Of a stretch of 64,000 bases of DNA, positions 22,363 to 34,300 are shown piece after piece. Position 1 is the first letter of the stretch. Each line of letters begins with the position of its first letter. The notes beneath the pieces are model-generated. The model saw only the letters and a program-made list of their open reading frames with translations, was not told where the DNA came from and searched no databases. This DNA comes from Mesocentrotus franciscanus (taxonomy: Eukaryota; Echinodermata; Echinoidea; Camarodonta; Strongylocentrotidae): NCBI GenBank assembly GCA_037976565.1, contig CP137685.1:24615695-24679694 (forward strand), read 5' to 3'. The translations under genes were made by a program, and so were the position numbers.

Positions 22363-23090
22363 TCAGGTACTCGTCTGTCATCTGCGATGTCCACGACACA
22401 AACTTGATAATGCCGTCCGAGTACCAAACGTGAGGGTGAAATGGTACAAAAAAGTTGCAAAATGAACAGTTCAGACACTCAACTTTTCCGGACTCTCTTT
22501 ACATTGATCTATCAGTGATTTTGTATACGTAGTAAATACGGAAGTCAACCGGCCAGTTTTGCACTATAAAACACACACGCCCACCGGAACCACACAAGCA
22601 TGATAACGAAATTACGTTTTTGTCAACATTTGTCAATGAGCTGCGAATTTAATTCACTCACAGCTACAGTATTGGACTTTGATCGACATGTACAACGGGA
22701 TACCAGCACTGATTGGTTTGACTAGCTTTGTTATTGGCACATGATTTTAGATATGTCCGATTTCAATTAATAAACTCAACTTTGGTTTTATCATAATATA
22801 AAAATATATGGCAACAGTCATCATCATTTACAGCAAAATACCCCCCCCCATAATAAAAAAAACAACAACAACATGAAACAAGCTTATAGACATTATGTAC
22901 GGTGACATAAAATAGTTCAATAAGAACTTGACAAAAATAAAAACAGTAAAACGTGACATTGTGCATTCAGAAGATAATGTTGAATAGCAATTATTAGATT
23001 CATTTATATTTGAGACATATTTACAAGATTATTGGTATAGTGAATGCCAGTAAGTAGATTGTATAGACCTGTGTAAATACCACGAGGTAG
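22363..23090. other. 5' flank of the sulfotransferase-like gene
   Basis: No gene on the plus strand. Upstream sequence includes GCCCACCGG and a C9 run near 22841. No TATA box that I would defend. Confidence 0.4.
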
Positions 23091-23095
23091 GGTAG

Positions 23096-23310
23096 TAAAG
23101 TGGTTTGATCACTTGACTTGGGTACGAAGGTCGTGGGTTCGAGCCGCGGCTCAGCACTTATATCCTTAATCAAGGCATTTCATCTACATTTGCTTCTCTC
23201 CACCCAAGTGTTTAATGGTTGGATTAGCATGTGAGCGCCCGTAAAGTAACGCCTTACTGGAATGCTTTAACGACGAAGTGGACAGTGTCTGCTGAAAGTG
23301 CAAAATTGTT
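23096..23310 (+). repeat. SINE family B
   Basis: TAGTAAAGTGGTTTGATCAC, box B GGTTCGAGCC, then CTTCTCTCCACCCAAG and the GTTGGATTAGCATGTGAGCG block in the family order. The 3' end is truncated. Confidence 0.8.
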
Positions 23311-23629
23311 ATATATCCCCTCTCATAAAACACATCTTAACGATTCTGATGGCTCGACTTTCGTTTATTTTTATTCACTGACAATCGAAAGTTTTCTTTT
23401 ATTATAGATAAAGTGTGCATTGTATGATTTAAAAAAAATGGAAAGAAAGAAAGAAAGGAAAAGAAAAAAATACACCAACAAAAATGTTAAAGTACAGGTG
23501 TAGTACTAATTAGACACATAAACGTAGTTTTGCCAACACAATCAATCGCATCAACAGCAACTTTTGATTTAATGAATTTTCGAAATCGAGTGACATACAC
23601 ATTCAAAACCTAAGTCACATGGAGAACAG

Positions 23630-23760
23630 AGCAGCGTTTCATAAAACCGTCATAAGAACAAATTCGCCGACAACCCATTGAAATGCGTGCTTTAAAGTTA
23701 ACACGTATCTCAATAAGATGTCGGTGAACTTGAACTTGACGGTTTCGTGAAACAATGCCC
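23630..23760. mobile_element. MITE fragment, 'GTTTCATAAAACCGTC' family
   Basis: The left GCAGCGTTTCATAAAACCGT and the right ACGGTTTCGTGAAACAATGC are inverted repeats. Related ends are found at 42613-42759 and 54590-54747. Confidence 0.6.
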
Positions 23761-23863
23761 AGATGATGTACGTAAGGATCAATTGAAGACACGCTACGGA
23801 CGCTTCCATGTAGAGTGGGAAAGGTCAAAATCAATGACCTACCTCTTACTGCATGGGCTTCTA

Positions 23864-23877
23864 GTTACCATAGCAAC
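23864..23877. promoter_or_regulatory. consensus RFX X-box
   Basis: GTTACCATAGCAAC fits GYYNYY-N(1-3)-RRNRAC with a two-base spacer and is close to the ideal imperfect palindrome bound by RFX factors, which drive ciliary genes. It lies 3.1 kb upstream of the EFCAB6-like start, so its target is uncertain. Confidence 0.55.
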
Positions 23878-23952
23878 GAGGGAGTCTTGCCAACGCACAA
23901 CCACCGACCCCAAAAGAAGCACGGTTATGGCGCGCCGTTTGACCAATAATTC

Positions 23953-24339
23953 AGATAAACACTGTTTATCGCCGATAAACACTGTTTATCGTCGAAAAAC
24001 AGTGCTTATCGACCGATAAACACAGTTTATCGAGAGAAACTATGTTTATCGACTGGAAAACACAGTTTCTCTCGATAAACACTGTTTCTCTCGATAAACA
24101 GTGTTTATCGGCGATAAACATTGTTTATCAAGCGATAAACACTGTTTATCGAGAGAAACTATGTTTTTCGACTGATAAACACAGTTTCTCTCGATAAACA
24201 GTGTTTATCGGCGATAAACAGTGTTTTTCAGCGATAAACACTGTTTATCGAGAGAAACTGTGTTTTTCAGTCGATAAACATAGTTTCTCTCGATAAACAG
24301 TGTTTATCGCTTGATAAACAGTGTTTATCGGTCGATAAA
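23953..24339. repeat. array of self-complementary ~19-bp units
   Basis: About 390 bases built from variants of GATAAACACTGTTTATC, itself a near palindrome, separated by CG-containing joints (CGCC, GTCG, GGCG). Some units have GAGAGAAAC in place of GATAAAC, and their partners carry GTTTCTCTC, so pairing is kept between units as well as within them. There are about 20 units. No unique spacers, no cas genes, eukaryotic context: not CRISPR. Confidence 0.85.
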
Positions 24340-24741
24340 ATTTCGCATCACTTTTTTTTAAAGAATGGTGAAAATAATTATCCTTGTTTTATCTGTGTTT
24401 TGGCATATTTCTCCATAGCAGACTGTCTTTATCAATCTCACCGATCTGTCTAGATCTATTTGCTCTTTTCTCTGTCTCTGTCTCTGTCACTGTATATCTT
24501 TCTCCCTCGCTATTTATCTATCTACAGGCTATATCTCTTTCTTTCTCAATATATAAAATTGACTCAAAAACATGGCTGATTTTTTTTCTTTCTCTCTCTT
24601 TGACGTCTTGAGTCAAAAGACCTTCCTCATTACTATAGAAAGTATTTTGACCGAAAAATGAGTGAAAAAAAACACACCATACATAACGAATCGCTTTAAA
24701 GATGGTTTTATTAACACTTTGGATTCGTGAATTATCATATA

Positions 24742-24744
<3 letters not shown>

Positions 24745-24772
<28 letters not shown>

Positions 24773-24773
24773 C
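24745..24773. repeat. TA microsatellite
   Basis: Uninterrupted (TA)n. Confidence 0.9.
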
Positions 24774-25037
24774 TTGACGTAGACATACGATCAAACTATT
24801 TGTGTATTTCAGTGGTTCATATCTTATTCCAATCCTTTAGAAGAGAACATTAGTATCGGCATAAGAACTTAAAATGTTAATTTTCTGGAAGATATTTTGC
24901 TCACAGGTCACAGTATTTCTTTATAACTAAAGTCGTACCATAGTCCCTCATTACTCTAACTCACATTATTTATCTTGTTTGTTTGCTTTGGCTATAATGT
25001 ATTTTGTATGTTCATCACCTATCTTTCTATTTCGCAT

Positions 25038-25075
<38 letters not shown>
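25038..25075 (+). repeat. CT microsatellite
   Basis: Uninterrupted (CT)n. Confidence 0.95.
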
Positions 25076-25078
<3 letters not shown>

Positions 25079-25874
25079 ACAGGATGTGTAATTCTGTTCA
25101 TATAACAAAAATCAAACAAAATTCTGATATACAATATCGATGTACAGGACTCTATTACAAAGCATTTTTTGTACTGAGTAGTATTCCGAACCGGGAGTGG
25201 GGGTGAGGGTGGGGGTGGGGGGACTCATCTGTTTTTGTCAAATTTTTTTCATCGAATTAATCAACCAAATAGGTGGTGTGCTGTGTAAGTTATGGTAAAC
25301 CCAATTCCCAATTCCTTCCTCCATTTATCTCCTCTCCATACCAAGTCTTCCATCTCACCTGGTATGTTCCTTTGTTCTCTTCTCATTCTTTATTCAGGGA
25401 TCTTAGGTATTTCCACTTCTTACTTATCATTGGTTCTCTTTTCCTTTTCCTTTTGAATATTCAGTCTTACTCTTAAATCCTATTTTGCTATTGGTTTATG
25501 AAGTATTTCATTTGAACATATTTTGCCTAAAAATGTACAGTATGAGGCTGCATAATAAAAGACAGACAGACCTGCACTGGACATCATCTGAGTCAGATGT
25601 ATTGATTTAGGGCTCTGTTACGTTTATGTTGGAGATTTAGGAGAGAGGATTTATTTGAGTTTGGCAGTGGGTTTGGATGATTGGTGTTTTAAATATATAT
25701 TGGTGAGAGGGTATTTTTATTAGTTTACACTGTTTTACCAAACAGTTAAAACTAAAGGCGTTTCAGATTTGTATTTGTCCACATGCACATATCGTTAATA
25801 TGATTTTGTGGGGGATGTTTTCATCCTTTATGATTGTTCAAACCCCGCCCCTTAGATAAGAAACTTATACCATT
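25076..25874. other. intergenic, nothing recognised
   Basis: No coding signal. A short GGGTGAGGGTGGGGGTGGGG tract lies near 25200. Confidence 0.4.
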
Positions 25875-26207
25875 AGGCCATTTAAACAAAAAACATGTTT
25901 AGCGTCCTGCCTTTTTGAAAAATAGGAAGGAGGAGGCCCTTTTTTTTTTTTTTTCTTTCAAAATGGCCGCTCCGTACATTTTCCCCGACTGGCTGGGCAG
26001 CCTTTCGGGCTATTTTTCAAGAAGGCCGCCAGCATTTATGTTTTTTTAATTCAGTAAAAGACCACTTTAGCAGTATGTTTTTCATGTTTTTTCATTAAGA
26101 TTAAAAAAAAAAAAAATTGAAGAAAAAAAAATTGAAAAAAAAAGGGCAGGCGGCCCCAAAAAGGAAGCGGGCGGGGACGCTAAACATGAATATTTTGTAT
26201 ATGGCCT
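25875..26207. mobile_element. MITE, 333 bp, 'TGTTTAGCGTC' ends
   Basis: The left end AGGCCATTTAAAC is followed by CATGTTTAGCGTCCTGCC. The right end, reverse-complemented, gives AAGGCCATATAC then CATGTTTAGCGTCCCCGCC. A and T runs inside are also complementary. Non-autonomous. Confidence 0.75.
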
Positions 26208-26678
26208 TATAAGCAGTTTTCAGCAATATTTAAAACCATTCTGTAGTTTACCAATGGCAATCGATAGTTTGACATAAGTTTTGGTTACAACTACAAGTTT
26301 ATCTTGCTACCTCAACACAACTGCCCCGTTGACCGCTTGTTAATGAGGTCGTTCGTCCTGTACTCGTTTACAAATGATTATGTTGTTCGTCGATATCTCT
26401 TGGCCACATCGAGCGAGGTCGACCCGCTTGTTGTTTGCCCCCTTCCTCCTATTCCCGTCTCGTCGCTATCATAAACATAGCTTTTGTCATCATTCAATTA
26501 CACTCGGCTTAAACATTGTCATCCAAGTACCGGGCGACTGGTCGTGAAAAGGGTACGGGAAGGGCACAGAAGAAAAGTCGAATCACCCAAGCGGGGTAGA
26601 TACCCTATTGTCCCCTTGACCCGCGCACAACACACTGTGCCGGAGGGGTAAGACTCATTTGTATATGAATACCATCCC

Positions 26679-26693
26679 GTTGCTAATGACAAC
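26679..26693. promoter_or_regulatory. RFX X-box in the EFCAB6-like promoter
   Basis: GTTGCTAATGACAAC matches GYYNYY-N3-RRNRAC exactly and lies 252 bases before the start codon. Known: X-boxes in this range mark ciliary genes in animals. FOXJ1-like words (CGTTTAC near 26711, AACAAACAC at 26691) are close by. Confidence 0.6.
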
Positions 26694-26944
26694 AAACACC
26701 CCGGTTACGATCGTTTACCGTGTGTACAGGCACTGTATATCACTACATCGCGAACCAAGAGAGAATCTTCTGTGATCTCGCGACCCAACTTCACATCGTA
26801 CCGCATGTCGATCGAATTTCGGAGTCAGACTTCAAATTTGGATTTAGTTTGACAACAGTTACACATTTTCCTGTATTTTGTGAACAAGGAAGGCATATTT
26901 TGAGGAATTATCGAGGGAAAGTTTGTAAAATCTGAGAAGAAATC

Positions 26945-27350
26945 ATGTCCCAGGCGATGGTATCGCGGCCCGCGTCGCAGGCTGGGTTCCCCCGTCAGCC
27001 CCGCTTACCAAACCTCCCTGAGATCCAACACCCTCTATCCCGGCTGGGAGACCCAGACAAACTCAATGTGAGAGGGTTATCAAGTCGATCTGGTGGACGA
27101 CCAAGCTCTAATCCACTCGGTGGACGAGGACCAAGACCCGCTGGAGAGGTACCTTTCAGCAGTCTTGCACCTAGAGTATCCCGGACAGCGTCCGGTGGTC
27201 GACCCCCTAGCCAGCTTCAGAGGGGTGAGTTTGGCCCCTCTCATACCAGCCGGTCGCTCCCTAAGATTCCGCATCTATACTCCAGTATACCAGAAGGAAT
27301 CGAAGTGTACCACTCAGACGACCCGACCAAGACAAGGCTACCAGTATTTG
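26945..27350 (+). CDS. EFCAB6: EFCAB6-like exon 1: disordered N-terminus
   Basis: 135 codons plus one base, rich in Pro, Ser, Arg and Gly, with no EF-hand. Higher GC than the introns around it. Donor TTTG|GTAAGTTA. The two frames overlapping it on either strand are shadows. Confidence 0.8.
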
Positions 27351-29149
27351 GTAAGTTATTTATTCCCCTTTTACTTTTAAAACCATTAATATACCAAACG
27401 AAATTGATGGGGATCTGTTGTTTGTTGTTTAAACGACGAGACTGAAACGTAGAAGCCCACATTCACCCCCATTTAACGTCAATCATGTCAATGTCAATCC
27501 TATTTATTTCATTTTCAGAATTATGGTATGAGTATAAATGAAAAATTATAACATGACAGGAAGGTCCATTAAGTGACCAGAGGATTGATATACTATTGTC
27601 ATATTTGTTAAGATCTTAGAATCGTGATACAATTTTCATTATGTTACAAAATTTCATCAAACTTACATAGAAAATTCGAATTATGTTTCACAACTTCAAA
27701 CTACATGTATTTGTGATTTAAGATGGAGGTGTGTCCATGTTTTTTTAATAACTCTCAATCATTAACATGAATGTGTTATCACAGTTTTTGTTCGCGATTT
27801 AACATAATTAATTCCTTTTTGTTATTTATTAATAAAAGTCTGATGAACATTGTAGTGTTGTTGCAAATAATTGTGTTGGCCCGGGCAAAATGATTAATAT
27901 TTCGACATGTTGAGTAAAGTTCACATTTTATGACTTTAATAAATTAATACCAGAGCTATTTTTATGATCTATTGTCATGACTTTAAACTCTGAAATCAAA
28001 CATGATTCAACATGCTAGCAATATGTAATGACATTTTATTACTCTATTGTATAGTATTTGAGGTCCAAACGTTGCATTTTATACCTGTTGAAGTGGGGTT
28101 GTCATAGGAAACCGCTATGCTTGCCATTATACAATAACAATGACTCGAATCCCAAACTGTGAACGGATTTCAGTGGAGTTAGAGAGAAAAGGAGAGAGAG
28201 AGAAAGAGAAAGATAGAAGGGGTCGGAGAGGACAATATTTTCCCCCACTAAAGTGTAAAGTGACATTCCTTTCTAAGGTCAAAGGTCAAAATCATGCCCT
28301 TCCTCGGGCAAGAAACTTGACTTTTGACACAGCGAGTCTTGTTTGTGTATATACAAAGTCGCTATGAGTGGAATCTTTTGTTTTAGCAATAAACATAGAT
28401 ACCAGGTTACAGTTTTGTTGTAATGGTTCTAGAGTTAGGTATTTTTCTTTAATCGTTTTCAAACTTTCTCGCTTCCCACAGAAAAACCTACAAATACACT
28501 GTATATCCTTAAATATGTAAGTGATAATGTCACTTGTGATAATCCTTGTGACCAATACAAGTAATTCAAACGTACAGATTAGGAGAAAATACGGGCTAAT
28601 ATATTATTGCACTAAATGCTTGGCTCAGGAACGGAATTATGAGTTTCATGTGTTTTAGTGACACTAAATGCCTGTTAATGTATTTATCTGTTGTCATTTC
28701 GTTCATGTACTTCAACAGAGATCTATTCCTCTTATTATACGTTGGAGATTAACTCTTTTTACTTCTTCTTTTTAAAGGGTCGTGTATGGTATAGGCTGTT
28801 GAGTTATCAGTTACAATGTAATGATATCGAACAAAATACCTGCAATAAAATGACTGACAGGAAACTCATGAATACCTTTAAGTGGTACAATATTGCCAAT
28901 TATCTATATTAATCCTTACGAAAGTATGACAACACGAGTCAAATGAAAGGGGCGCTATGGCCCAGTGGTAGAGCAGTGGTCTCGTAACCCGGGTTCGAAA
29001 CCAAGTCGATGCGCTAGTGCCCTTTGGTATGGCATTAATCATCACTACCAAGTCACTCGGAGAGGACTTAAAGCCATCGGTTTCCTGTTTGCTTACTTAT
29101 AAGCATACGCATACTTTCTTGACGTAAGAAACAAATAAACAAACAAACA

Positions 29150-29211
<62 letters not shown>

Positions 29212-30370
29212 CTCTTCAAATATTGTGATGAGAGGTTTTCGTGTATGTCCAAGATAACTCCCTTGTCTTATCACGCAAGTGCAAAAGCGTCCACTTGTCA
29301 AATACACGAGAACTCTACAATAAGTCCCTAGGGCCCTAAACAAATGGTCGTATTGCAGCCTTGTGCTATGTAATTGTTTAGGGAAATTTATTGTACTGTG
29401 CTTTGGTGCTCGGACGAATATAACTTTACTTTGATAATGATAGAAACAATATACAATTTGATGTATGAGCGTGATATTCACATTTTGGGGGTGCAGAAGA
29501 CTATTGTCTCGCAGTGGCTAATTTGATTGATTTTACCTAAACATCAAAATATTATTTAATCATTTATATTCTTTATGGATCGAGGCATGTGATTAATAAC
29601 ATTCGGAATTGCCACATTTGAATATAACAGGATGGGCTGCAGATAAGTTGAATGATAAAAAAATGACTTTGCCTTAGAGAAGAAAATAATAATTCCTCTC
29701 GATCCATCATGTTCACGTGTCAATGACTCCAAAGCCGAAACGGCGTTTACAATTAAGAGAAGGATGGCATATTTACAAAAGAAGACATGGCAGTGACATC
29801 TTTACCTTTGAGAGAAGTCTTTGTGGTCATATTTGTTGAGTGTAAACAATAAAACATGACACTTGGGTAGACTGGTTAAACAGCACGCTACTCCAATGTT
29901 GGTTCGACTTGCGTTTAATTGCTAAAAGAATCTCCGGTGTTGACTTTTCTGTCTTCTTACGCGAAAGGACTCTGGGTAAAGTTGTCTGAAGTAATAAACC
30001 CATTTTTATATCTTTCATTTTATTATTCAAAATAGCCGATAAAATACAAGAAAGTGCTAAGGAATCTCCAAATAAACCAGAATTGTGTGGTAGTCAAGAG
30101 GGGGGATAAAAAAAAGATTAAGTAACTAGAGTGATATACCTAAAACTGTAACAAGCAAAGATAGGTGTGAGCGAGGCAAAGAAAGAAAGAAAGATTATAT
30201 AGGTAGACAGAGAGAGAGATGGATAGATATAGATAGAGGTGAGAGAAGAGAGAGATCGAGAGAGAGAGAGAGCGCGAGAGAAGGAGAGAGAAAGAAAGAA
30301 ACAGAGATAGATAGAGGTGAGAGAGAGGGACCATAGAGATATATATATTAGTAAGTATATATCTCTATGA

Positions 30371-30417
<47 letters not shown>

Positions 30418-31343
30418 GCAGAGGCAGAGAGAGAGAGAGAGAGCAAAGTGAGTGACATATACATATTGCATTATGTGCATGGAGAGAAAGAGATAGAGTG
30501 AGCCTTATGAAAATCAAAATTGAGCAATTGCAAAGTAATCACAATCATAATCAAGTTTTAACTAAAGCTTCATTTTCTCGACCTAGATAAAAACAACATA
30601 CTAATGATTATATTTCGCTCAGACTGCAAAACCTCTTTTTCGCATTTTCTATACTAACATGATTATAAAGAGAAGTATCGAGTACGACCATGTTTGATTA
30701 ACAATATTTTTAAACATTATTTTTTTTCTCCTGTGTCCAGGCGCAAGAAGCAGCCTAGAAAGTCGCGCTGAAGGGCGAGACCAGCTTGCTTCACGTGGAT
30801 CGAACAGACCAGGAACACAATCCAGGATAGAGACGGATGAAGTAAGTAAAGTCATCAAGAATCCTTCCTTTCTCCCCAAATATACCACATCCAAATCCTT
30901 TCCAAGAGCGGTGGTAATGCCGCATTCATTTCGTCTTCGATTCTCTTCACGTTGTTTGTCTCGGAGTTGATACCTATCGGAAGTTCACAATTTTGAGGTG
31001 AATTTTTTGGATTTCAATAAAGAATTTGATGATTTCAGATCTTTATTATTCATGAGTGGAAACGCCTTCCCGTCAAGATCAGATAAATGGGATTTTAATC
31101 GCATACTCGCGGCGTTTGATGAGGCTATTAGAGCGATCATTATCACAGATCAAAGAAAACGGTGTCATGATTATCACTCTATAAAAATGAACAACAATCG
31201 CAGACCGTGGGCATGGACTTAAAAATCAACTGATGAAAAAGAAATATGTCTGAGATTTGAAATTCATAAGGCTATAGGAAGGTCATATGAAATTGTGTTA
31301 CATCACAAAAGACGTCCTTCAAAACTACAGTCTCTTCTTCTCT

Positions 31344-31375
<32 letters not shown>

Positions 31376-34300
31376 TTCATGTCGATTTACTCATTACTTT
31401 TATATCCTCCCATTTTCGAAGGGAAGGGGTGTGGTCTTTTATTTTGAGCAAGGCATGCAATTTCAGGCTGATGTGGTCCCTTCCCGTCCGAGAACCCTAG
31501 TTCCGCCACTTAGCAATTGCGTACCTGCGCTATGGATATGAAATCATAAAATATTTCAAACATTATGTGTTGCTATATTAAATTTTAATATTTTTCTCTT
31601 TCTTCCCCCTCTCTCTCTCTCTCTCTATCTATTTCTCTTTCTAGATTGAGATGGTTCTCCGTGAAAAGATAAAGAGAGGTTACTACGAGTTGAAGAAACT
31701 CTTTATTTCCAACGACCCCGATGGCCGAGGTATAGTTAGCCGAGAAGCTCTGGCGAGAATCCTCATCACATTCCTCGGTCGATTCATTAGTCTTAAACAA
31801 TTTAACCAGCTCTTGCAAAGGTAAGCAGCAGAAGAAAAAACCCACACAAATAAACAAACAAAAAAGCAAACTTTGCAATGTGTTAGACGCGTATAGAGCT
31901 ACACCACAAATAATGGAATGATTCTCGACATAAAATTTTCGAAGGTTAAATTTTGATATTGATGAATACAGAACCGATAATTTTTCTCCAATTATATTTA
32001 CTGAAGGAGGTACGTTTTGAATGAATAGTCATGTGTTGTGATCGTTAAATGATAAACAGCCATGGAGAGAGTGGGAGGGGGAGTGAGGGAAAGAGAGAGA
32101 GAGATAGGGAGAAGGAGGAAGAAAAGATGGAGAGAGATAAACAGTGAGAGAGTGAGAGAGAGAGAGATTTAAAAAGTTCTTTACAATCTACGATCTATTA
32201 TTATTATTATCTTTATTATTATAATTCATTATTATTATTATTATTAATATTATCATTATTATTGTTATTATTATCATTTATTATTATCATCATCATCATC
32301 ATTGTTACCTTAATCTGCAGGATGAAGCTGGAAGACAGACAGGCGATTAAATTGGAGGAATTCTACGCCTTTTTCCGTCACGTGACGAGTAAAGAGATGC
32401 CGGGCTGGATGGATCCTATAAATAGACATCAATCAGATAAACTAGTCATGAGTGCCGCTCAGGTTCATGCTCAACTCAAAGAGAGGGCTAAACAGAGGTA
32501 TGCTGGATTCATTCTTCCTTCTCCTCGCTGTCCTCGTTCTTCTTCTTCGTTTTCTTCTTCTTCTTCTTCTTCTTCTTCTTCTTCTTCTTCTTCTTCTTCT
32601 TCTTCTTCTTCTTCTTCTTCTTCTACTTCTTTGTCTTCTTCTGCTTCTTCCTCCTTTTTTATTATTCTTTTTCTTCTTCTTCTTGTACTTCTAGTTTTCC
32701 TATCATCACATGTATCATATTTATACTTCTTCTATTAATTTCACGCTCTTCTCTTTTACTTCTCTCTTTCCCTCTTTTTTTGTTGCGGTAGTTCTCTCAA
32801 TTTCTCTCTCTCTCTCCCTCTGTCTCTCTTATTTCGATCTTCTCCTTGCCCCACTTCTTCTTACCTTTGTCTAAATGAATCATATTTCCCTTTTTTCCGA
32901 GTAAAATGTTTATATATGAAAACGAGAAATTCGTTTAATCTTTCGCTCACTTACAAAGCTTTTCTAACATATAAGAAGGAACAAAACGACTTCTATTTTT
33001 AGTCTGAATATCGTATAACTTGAATGGAATTTGTTTCCGATCTATATCCTAAATGAAATTCATAATAATCCTACAACCTTGTTCATACTTACATTCGGTC
33101 CCATTAATTTGTTTCTATGTCGATTGTTTTTTCCAGGTTCCTTGATGTCGCGGATATGATTCCCCAGCTAAACCCTGGTGGGACTGGTCGTATCCTCAAA
33201 CCAGAATTCAGAAACGCCCTCAATAAGATGCTCTTCCATATGGATGAGGATGAATTTGAAAAACTTTGGCTCAAGTAAGTCAACGCATACGTAGAATACG
33301 AGTGCAATCGCACATATACAATATGTGATGATGATGATATATATATATATATATATATTATGAATCTCTGTGATATAATATATATTAGCTGCTATAAACA
33401 TGATGAAGGCATCTGTTATGATATTCACAATTTATACAACATCATATCTAAATAAAAAATATGCCAAAGGCTCTATTTCATAACGACCACAATGGTCACA
33501 AATACAGTAAATGCAGTAAAAAGAGATTGAAAATAGTACTAAGAATATGAAACTTCTCATTTAATGTAGGCCTATAAATATGTAAATTATATATGCATAA
33601 TTATTTCGGTCACATTCGTGACATTGTACTTAACGTTAGCATAATGTATCAATTTTTTTAGTATTTAAACTACTCATGTATTTTGAATTTACTATTTGAC
33701 TAATGACTTTAAAAAAAGAAGATGTATTAGATCTTCTTGACGATGTTTTGTAATTAATGTTTCGTTTTCAAACAGATACGACTCTGAGAATGTTGGAGTA
33801 GTAAATGGCGGTAAGCTCCTAAGCAAACTGGGTATCAATCTTCGTGCTACCACGGCACCAACCAGTGATATCTACGTCAGGAGTCCCCGGGGAGGCGATG
33901 GCGAACCAACTTCACGTAAGTCAATTTACTCAAGTTGTACCAAAGAGGATGCAAATTGTTAATGCCTACTCCCAGCAATCTCAAGTGAAACACTCGATCA
34001 AACCGAAATGCAACTGAAAAACAATACAAAATTAATTGAACAGAACGAAAGAAACACACCTAAGGACTTTAATGACCTTCATCGGAAAGAGATGAGAGAG
34101 AATGAAAAAGAACTTGAAGAATAGAAGAGAGCGAAGATGATGACGAGATCATCGTTCTGTAGTGCCCACAAGGACTTTGCTTTTAAGGGTATCCCTCCAT
34201 TTTATACTTTGATTTTATTGCTGTATTTTGCCCTTGTGCTCACATTGTTTATAATGAAAATAAATGAATGGAATGGATTTTCACTTTCATGAGTGTTTAT

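Noticed and set aside
23953..24339. CRISPR-like repeat array
   Set aside because: No unique spacers of constant length, units are themselves palindromic and variable, no cas genes, and the host is an animal.
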